DNA of 10,269 nucleotides from Rickettsiaceae bacterium (lineage in GTDB: Bacteria > Pseudomonadota > Alphaproteobacteria > Rickettsiales > Rickettsiaceae): the NCBI GenBank assembly GCA_022702085.1, contig JAKONF010000078.1:1-10269 (forward strand), in the 5' to 3' direction. Of this stretch, positions 7,224-10,269 are shown piece after piece (position 1 is the first letter of the stretch; each line of letters starts with the position of its first letter). The notes under the pieces are model-generated. The model was not told where the DNA came from. It made no database searches and worked only from the letters and a program-made list of their open reading frames with translations. The position numbers were made by a program, and so were the translations under genes.

Positions 7224-7802
7224 ATGATTTCTCTGATTGATCTTAGCATAAGTGTGGAAGGAAGAATTCTACTTAATAACGTTAACGTTACATTCTTGAA
7301 TTCATCTATAACATATTTGCAAGGGCCAAATGGCTCTGGTAAAACTTCAATGCTCCGAATTTTAGCGGGCATCATGGTGCCTGTTACTGGTGAAATCAAC
7401 TATAAAAATCAACACAAGATCAATTATATAGGTCATGATTTAGGCTTGAAAAGCGAACTGACAGTCATGGATCATCTACAATTCTGGACGAATACTTACA
7501 ATTCAATCGAAGCGCTTGAAGCATCAGTTTATTATTTTGGTTTAAATCAATTACTCGACAAGAAAATTTATGAACTATCAGCTGGTAATCAAAAGAAAGT
7601 TGCGTTGGCTAAGCTCTTGGCTTGTCAGGCTAATTTGTGGCTGCTTGATGAAGCAGATGTTAATCTTGATATTGCAAATAAGCAACTATTAGATGATTTA
7701 ATAATTTCTAAAGCCAATAATGGCGGCATTATCATCCTAACTTCTCATAATAATGTTTTTATCAAAGGCTCCAACTTATTAAACTTAATTGATTTTAAAT
7801 GA
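7224..7802 (+). CDS. ccmA: Haem exporter / cytochrome c maturation ATP-binding protein CcmA
   Basis: ATPase subunit of the CcmABCD complex, which acts at the inner membrane in cytochrome c biogenesis by freeing haem-loaded CcmE. From the ATG at 7224 the protein is 192 residues, short for an ABC ATPase but normal for CcmA. Visible motifs are Walker A GPNGSGKTS (34-42), a Q-loop-region segment YIGHDLGLKSELTV (68-81) with the CcmA-typical GH(D/N)LGLK, the signature LSAGNQKK (118-125), Walker B LWLLDE (138-143) and the H-loop His175 in TSHN. A GTG at 7191 in the same frame would add 11 residues, but it lies inside the promoter region and gives an N terminus unlike the family, so the ATG is preferred. 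Neither start has a clear Shine-Dalgarno. It is followed after 10 bases by ccmB. Confidence 0.95.
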   Translation: MISLIDLSISVEGRILLNNVNVTFLNSSITYLQGPNGSGKTSMLRILAGIMVPVTGEINYKNQHKINYIGHDLGLKSELTVMDHLQFWTNTYNSIEALEASVYYFGLNQLLDKKIYELSAGNQKKVALAKLLACQANLWLLDEADVNLDIANKQLLDDLIISKANNGGIIILTSHNNVFIKGSNLLNLIDFK

Positions 7803-7812
7803 TTGTGGGTAA

Positions 7813-8463
7813 ATGACTAATAAATTTTTGAATTTAATCAAATGGGAAATAACTATCACACATAAAATACATAACGTTATCAAATATTTATTATGTTTTT
7901 TTTTATTTTGTAGTTTTAGTCTTTTATTGATTAGTACGCGTGCTGAAATTGAAAATTTTGGTATGATTTTCATCGTGATATCTTTACCGCTCTCAATGCT
8001 CGCTTTTGCCAATCTAATTCTCAAACCAGATTATAATGATGGAAGTTTAGAACTATTATTGATTAATTTTACGCCCTTCGAGATCGCTTTTGCTAAATAT
8101 CTTAGCTTATCTTTATGCTGCTTTTACGGCGTTCTAATCAATTTTCCCATCATGCTTATTTTTTTCAATATAGAATTTTGGCAGGCACTATATTCAATGA
8201 TCAGTTTATGTTTGACTTTACTTCTTGCAGCTAACTTAACCACATTGATTGGTGCCATGCAATGTTACTTTCAAACCAATACTAATTACTTAAGTATCTT
8301 AGTCATGCCTTTGTTAATCCCTAGCATTGTAATTTCTGGCATAATGCTCACAGATCCCCAAAAACAATATTTAAATTATATTTTACTTAGTATTGATTTG
8401 ATAATCATTCCAAGTGCTTTGTATTTTATCTCCTATCTTATAAAAAATATTTACCACATTTAG
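7813..8463 (+). CDS. ccmB: Haem exporter / cytochrome c maturation membrane protein CcmB
   Basis: Membrane subunit that partners CcmA in the Ccm ABC complex. The 216-residue protein has the usual CcmB length and about six hydrophobic helices, at roughly 22-42, 47-70, 95-118, 124-147, 158-178 and 186-210. The cytoplasmic segment KPDYNDGSLELLLI (71-84), with the D-x-x-D/N-G-x-L-E core, and the following PFEIAFAKYL (87-96) are the family's best-conserved region. The ATG has only a weak GGG upstream. Tight linkage to ccmA supports the call and suggests one transcript. The other Ccm genes (ccmC, ccmE, ccmF, ccmH) are not in the window; in Rickettsiales the ccm genes are commonly scattered. Confidence 0.93.
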   Translation: MTNKFLNLIKWEITITHKIHNVIKYLLCFFLFCSFSLLLISTRAEIENFGMIFIVISLPLSMLAFANLILKPDYNDGSLELLLINFTPFEIAFAKYLSLSLCCFYGVLINFPIMLIFFNIEFWQALYSMISLCLTLLLAANLTTLIGAMQCYFQTNTNYLSILVMPLLIPSIVISGIMLTDPQKQYLNYILLSIDLIIIPSALYFISYLIKNIYHI

Positions 8464-8527
8464 CTTTTTAATCTTATTTATTTTATTAATTACTAGCAAA
8501 AAAGTTATCAAATATTTAGTAAATAGA

Positions 8528-8548
8528 TTAATATTTAACTATTAACTC
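8528..8548. repeat. Three tandem TTAA-type heptamers upstream of the two-cysteine protein
   Basis: TTAATAT, TTAACTA and TTAACTC follow one another without gaps in the 102-base gap after ccmB, ending 17 bases before the next start codon. TTAATA (8528-8533) and TATTAA (8540-8545) also form a small inverted repeat. The 7-base period differs from the TTAA-N7-TTAA arrangement (11-base period) bound by CtrA. It may be an operator or simple AT-rich sequence. Confidence 0.35.
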
Positions 8549-8565
8549 AGTTACTATTTATACCT

Positions 8566-8949
8566 ATGATGCAATTTAATGGTGGCTCATTTTTTAATTT
8601 CAAAAAATTATTATCAAGTCCCGTGTCGTTGTTTATCTATGGCATATTGGCTAAATGGTATGTAATGGTATCGATTGCTACTTTAGTAGTGACGTTTTGG
8701 GTATTTAAAGGTTTAGAAAAATCTGGAGCACTAGCTACTGCTAAAAATATAGTCTCTGAAGCTCTTGAAGAAACTAAAGCTATTGCTAAATATTGTACGC
8801 CTAAGATCACTAATCCTTCATTGCTCTGGGAATGCTTAGATAATCCTCCAAAATATCAGCCTTCTGCAGAAGAAAAAGCTTTAGAAAAAAAATATGATTT
8901 CAACCAACCAGATAATTCAACTATACCAAATAGTAATCCTTATGATTGA
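8566..8949 (+). CDS. Rickettsiales-type single-helix membrane protein with two cysteines (probably DUF2670)
   Basis: Function unknown. The 127-residue protein has a short N terminus with K13 and K14, a hydrophobic stretch at about 21-49 (the core WYVMVSIATLVVTFWVFKGL lies at 31-50) that forms one membrane helix, an amphipathic helix (55-76), and a soluble tail. The tail has two cysteines, Cys77 in KYCTPK and Cys90 in LWECLDNPPKYQPS, then an acidic end rich in Asn and Pro. I recall a Rickettsia-conserved family, DUF2670, with the same helix-CTPK-W-x-C-L-x-NPP layout; this needs an HMM check. Two ATG codons are adjacent (8566, 8569) and neither has a Shine-Dalgarno. It sits between ccmAB and petAB on the same strand, which hints at a role in cytochrome c or bc1 assembly, but nothing in the sequence proves it. 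Membrane orientation is ambiguous, so whether the cysteines are periplasmic is unknown. Confidence 0.8.
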   Translation: MMQFNGGSFFNFKKLLSSPVSLFIYGILAKWYVMVSIATLVVTFWVFKGLEKSGALATAKNIVSEALEETKAIAKYCTPKITNPSLLWECLDNPPKYQPSAEEKALEKKYDFNQPDNSTIPNSNPYD

Positions 8950-9003
8950 GCCTCATAATTAAGTACTTAAGCATCAAAATATTACTGTAGTTTTTAAGCT
9001 TTC

Positions 9004-9033
9004 TTGACGACTTACCTATAGCACGTGTATAAT
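9004..9033 (+). promoter_or_regulatory. Sigma-70-type promoter of petA-petB
   Basis: TTGACG (9004-9009) and a perfect TATAAT (9028-9033) are separated by 18 bases. Transcription would begin near 9040, giving a leader of about 33 bases before the petA ATG. The last six spacer bases are the palindrome CACGTG (9022-9027), directly abutting the -10 box. It is the strongest promoter seen in the window and suggests the bc1 genes have their own start rather than relying on read-through from ccmAB. Confidence 0.7.
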
Positions 9034-9072
9034 TCGCCCAAAAGCTAAAAATTTTAATGTAAATTTAAAAAA

Positions 9073-9672
9073 ATGAATATGACAAGATCAACAGATAATT
9101 TAACCGAAGATCCAGATAAAAAGCCAGACAAAGAGCAAGATATCATTGAACAAAATATTGTCGGATCGAATATTACTAGGCGTGATTTTATGACCCTAAC
9201 CGCTAGCTCAATGGTAGCAATAGGCACAGCTTGCACTTTATGGCCACTCGTTCAATCACTTAATCCTTCAGCCGACGTACTTGCTTTATCATCAATTGAA
9301 GTTGATCTTACCCATATCAAACCAGGACAAACAATAACTGTAAAATGGCGAGGTAAACCGGTATTTATCTCTAACCGTACGCCTGATAAAATTGCTGAAG
9401 CGAGAAACGTTGATCTTAAAGAACTGCGCGATCCTGAAACTGATCAACAGCGAGTAAAAGCTGGACATGATCAGTGGCTGGTAACTATCGGTATTTGTAC
9501 TCATCTTGGCTGCGTACCACTTGCTAATCAAGGAGATTACGATGGTTGGTTCTGTCCATGTCATGGATCTCATTATGATTCGTCAGGTAGAGTAAGAAAA
9601 GGTCCAGCACCCCTTAATTTAGAAATACCTACTTATGAATTTATTTCAGATACTAAAATTAAAATTGGTTAG
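9073..9672 (+). CDS. petA: Ubiquinol-cytochrome c reductase Rieske iron-sulfur subunit
   Basis: Carries the [2Fe-2S] cluster that passes electrons from ubiquinol to cytochrome c1 in the bc1 complex, on the periplasmic side of the inner membrane. The 199-residue protein has a twin-arginine signal TRRDFM (35-40) that leads into the membrane anchor (about 41-62), then the conserved [16 protein letters not shown] (57-72). Both cluster boxes are intact: CTHLGC at 142-147 and CPCHGS at 161-166. By family knowledge Cys142, His144, Cys161 and His164 bind the cluster, while Cys147 and Cys163 form the stabilising disulfide. About 34 mostly acidic and charged residues precede the twin arginines. The ATG at 9073 is used; a second ATG at 9079 would shorten it by two residues. 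No Shine-Dalgarno is evident. petB begins 2 bases after the stop. Confidence 0.98.
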   Translation: MNMTRSTDNLTEDPDKKPDKEQDIIEQNIVGSNITRRDFMTLTASSMVAIGTACTLWPLVQSLNPSADVLALSSIEVDLTHIKPGQTITVKWRGKPVFISNRTPDKIAEARNVDLKELRDPETDQQRVKAGHDQWLVTIGICTHLGCVPLANQGDYDGWFCPCHGSHYDSSGRVRKGPAPLNLEIPTYEFISDTKIKIG

Positions 9673-9674
9673 AT

Positions 9675-10269
9675 ATGAGCATAGAAGTTAAACATGATTT
9701 AGAAAAACCTATTCCTCATGAGCAGAGTGGTATAATTGGTTGGATCGACTATCGCTTACCTATTTTCAGCTTTCTGAGACATCTAAGTGAATATCAAACT
9801 CCCAAAAATTTGAGCTATTTGTGGAATATGGGCTCGATTGCCGGCATTGCTTTGGTGATTCAAATAGTTACCGGTATTGTCTTAGCTATGCATTACACCC
9901 CTCATGTGGATTACGCCTTTGAGAGCGTTGAAAAAATAATGCGTAATGTTAACTATGGCTGGCTAATTAGATATACACACTCCGTTGGTGCTTCGATGTT
10001 TTTTGTCGCAGTATATATTCATATATTTAGGGGATTATATTACGGTTCATATAAAAGGCCGCGTGAGTTATTATGGCAGCTTGGCGTAGTTATTTTTTTA
10101 ATGATGATGGCTACAGCTTTTATGGGTTATGTGCTACCTTGGGGCCAGATGAGCTACTGGGGCGCGACGGTTATTACCAATCTATTTTCAGCAGTACCTT
10201 TTGTTGGAAAAAGCATCGTGACTTGGCTGTGGGGTGGTTTTTCTGTTGATAATCCCACTTTAAACCGAT
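9675..10269 (+). CDS. petB: Cytochrome b subunit of the bc1 complex, 5' part
   Basis: Membrane core of the bc1 complex, holding two b haems and the quinol-oxidising and quinone-reducing sites. The reading frame is open from ATG at 9675 to the window end (198 codons plus one base), so only the first part is seen. Landmarks are [21 protein letters not shown] (23-43, of which PIFSFLRHL is typical for alphaproteobacteria and mitochondria), [19 protein letters not shown] (50-68), the first histidine pair His102 (YTHSVG) and His116 (VYIHIFRG), and the quinol-site strand [19 protein letters not shown] (151-169). The second histidine pair and the later helices lie beyond the edge. The 2-base gap after petA implies one transcript. 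petC (cytochrome c1) would be expected next, as is usual for fbc/pet operons. Confidence 0.98.
   Translation, partial: MSIEVKHDLEKPIPHEQSGIIGWIDYRLPIFSFLRHLSEYQTPKNLSYLWNMGSIAGIALVIQIVTGIVLAMHYTPHVDYAFESVEKIMRNVNYGWLIRYTHSVGASMFFVAVYIHIFRGLYYGSYKRPRELLWQLGVVIFLMMMATAFMGYVLPWGQMSYWGATVITNLFSAVPFVGKSIVTWLWGGFSVDNPTLNR

Noticed and set aside
7187..7399. Minus-strand open frame opposite the start of ccmA
   Set aside because: It overlaps the Walker A region of ccmA on the other strand, whose protein evidence is far stronger.
8959..8970. 12-bp palindrome TTAAGTACTTAA after the two-cysteine gene, as a terminator
   Set aside because: There is no loop, no GC in the stem beyond two pairs, and no T-run directly after it.
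9054..9573. Two minus-strand open frames opposite petA
   Set aside because: Both are antisense to a full-length Rieske gene with intact cluster motifs and have no family features.
1..10269. CRISPR array, insertion sequence, prophage or toxin-antitoxin locus
   Set aside because: No spaced direct repeats, transposase motifs, terminal inverted repeats or small paired genes of those types were seen.

Overview
The window looks like the chromosome of an AT-rich alphaproteobacterium of the order Rickettsiales that carries flagellar genes, for example a Midichloria-like bacterium or a flagellated relative of Rickettsia. Three things point there: low G+C (by eye about one third), CcmA and Rieske proteins that read like their Rickettsia counterparts, and a small membrane protein that resembles a Rickettsiales-restricted family. 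The lineage is inferred from remembered family features; no search was run.

Layout. Bases 1-331 hold no convincing intact gene. They contain what may be the 3' end of a decayed plus-strand reading frame, a 20-bp perfect palindrome and two hairpin-forming inverted repeats. From 332 to 7130 everything is on the minus strand. Read in the direction of transcription it is aconitase (acnA), a small multi-pass membrane protein that overlaps the acnA stop by 4 bases, then after 66 bases fliF-fliG-fliH-fliN, the MS-ring, switch and export-regulator genes in the order of the Caulobacter fliF operon. No terminator is visible between the metabolic pair and the flagellar genes, so read-through is possible. 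From 7224 to the end everything is on the plus strand: ccmA-ccmB (ABC transporter of cytochrome c maturation), a one-helix protein with two cysteines (probably DUF2670), then petA (Rieske) and the first 198 codons of petB (cytochrome b), cut by the window edge.

How the genes work together. The left half builds the base of the flagellar motor: FliF forms the membrane ring, FliG and FliN form the rotor/switch, and FliH controls the export ATPase. The right half serves respiration: aconitase feeds the TCA cycle, CcmAB helps deliver haem for c-type cytochromes, and PetA/PetB are core subunits of the bc1 complex, whose cytochrome c1 needs the Ccm system. Regulatory signals are a good sigma-70-type promoter before petA (9004-9033) and a 93-base divergent region between acnA and ccmA with weak promoter candidates.

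No exotic system (CRISPR, transposon, phage, toxin-antitoxin) is visible. The points most worth a second look are the uncharacterised two-cysteine membrane protein between ccmAB and petAB, the possible acnA-flagellar transcription unit, and the palindrome cluster next to the decayed region at the left edge.
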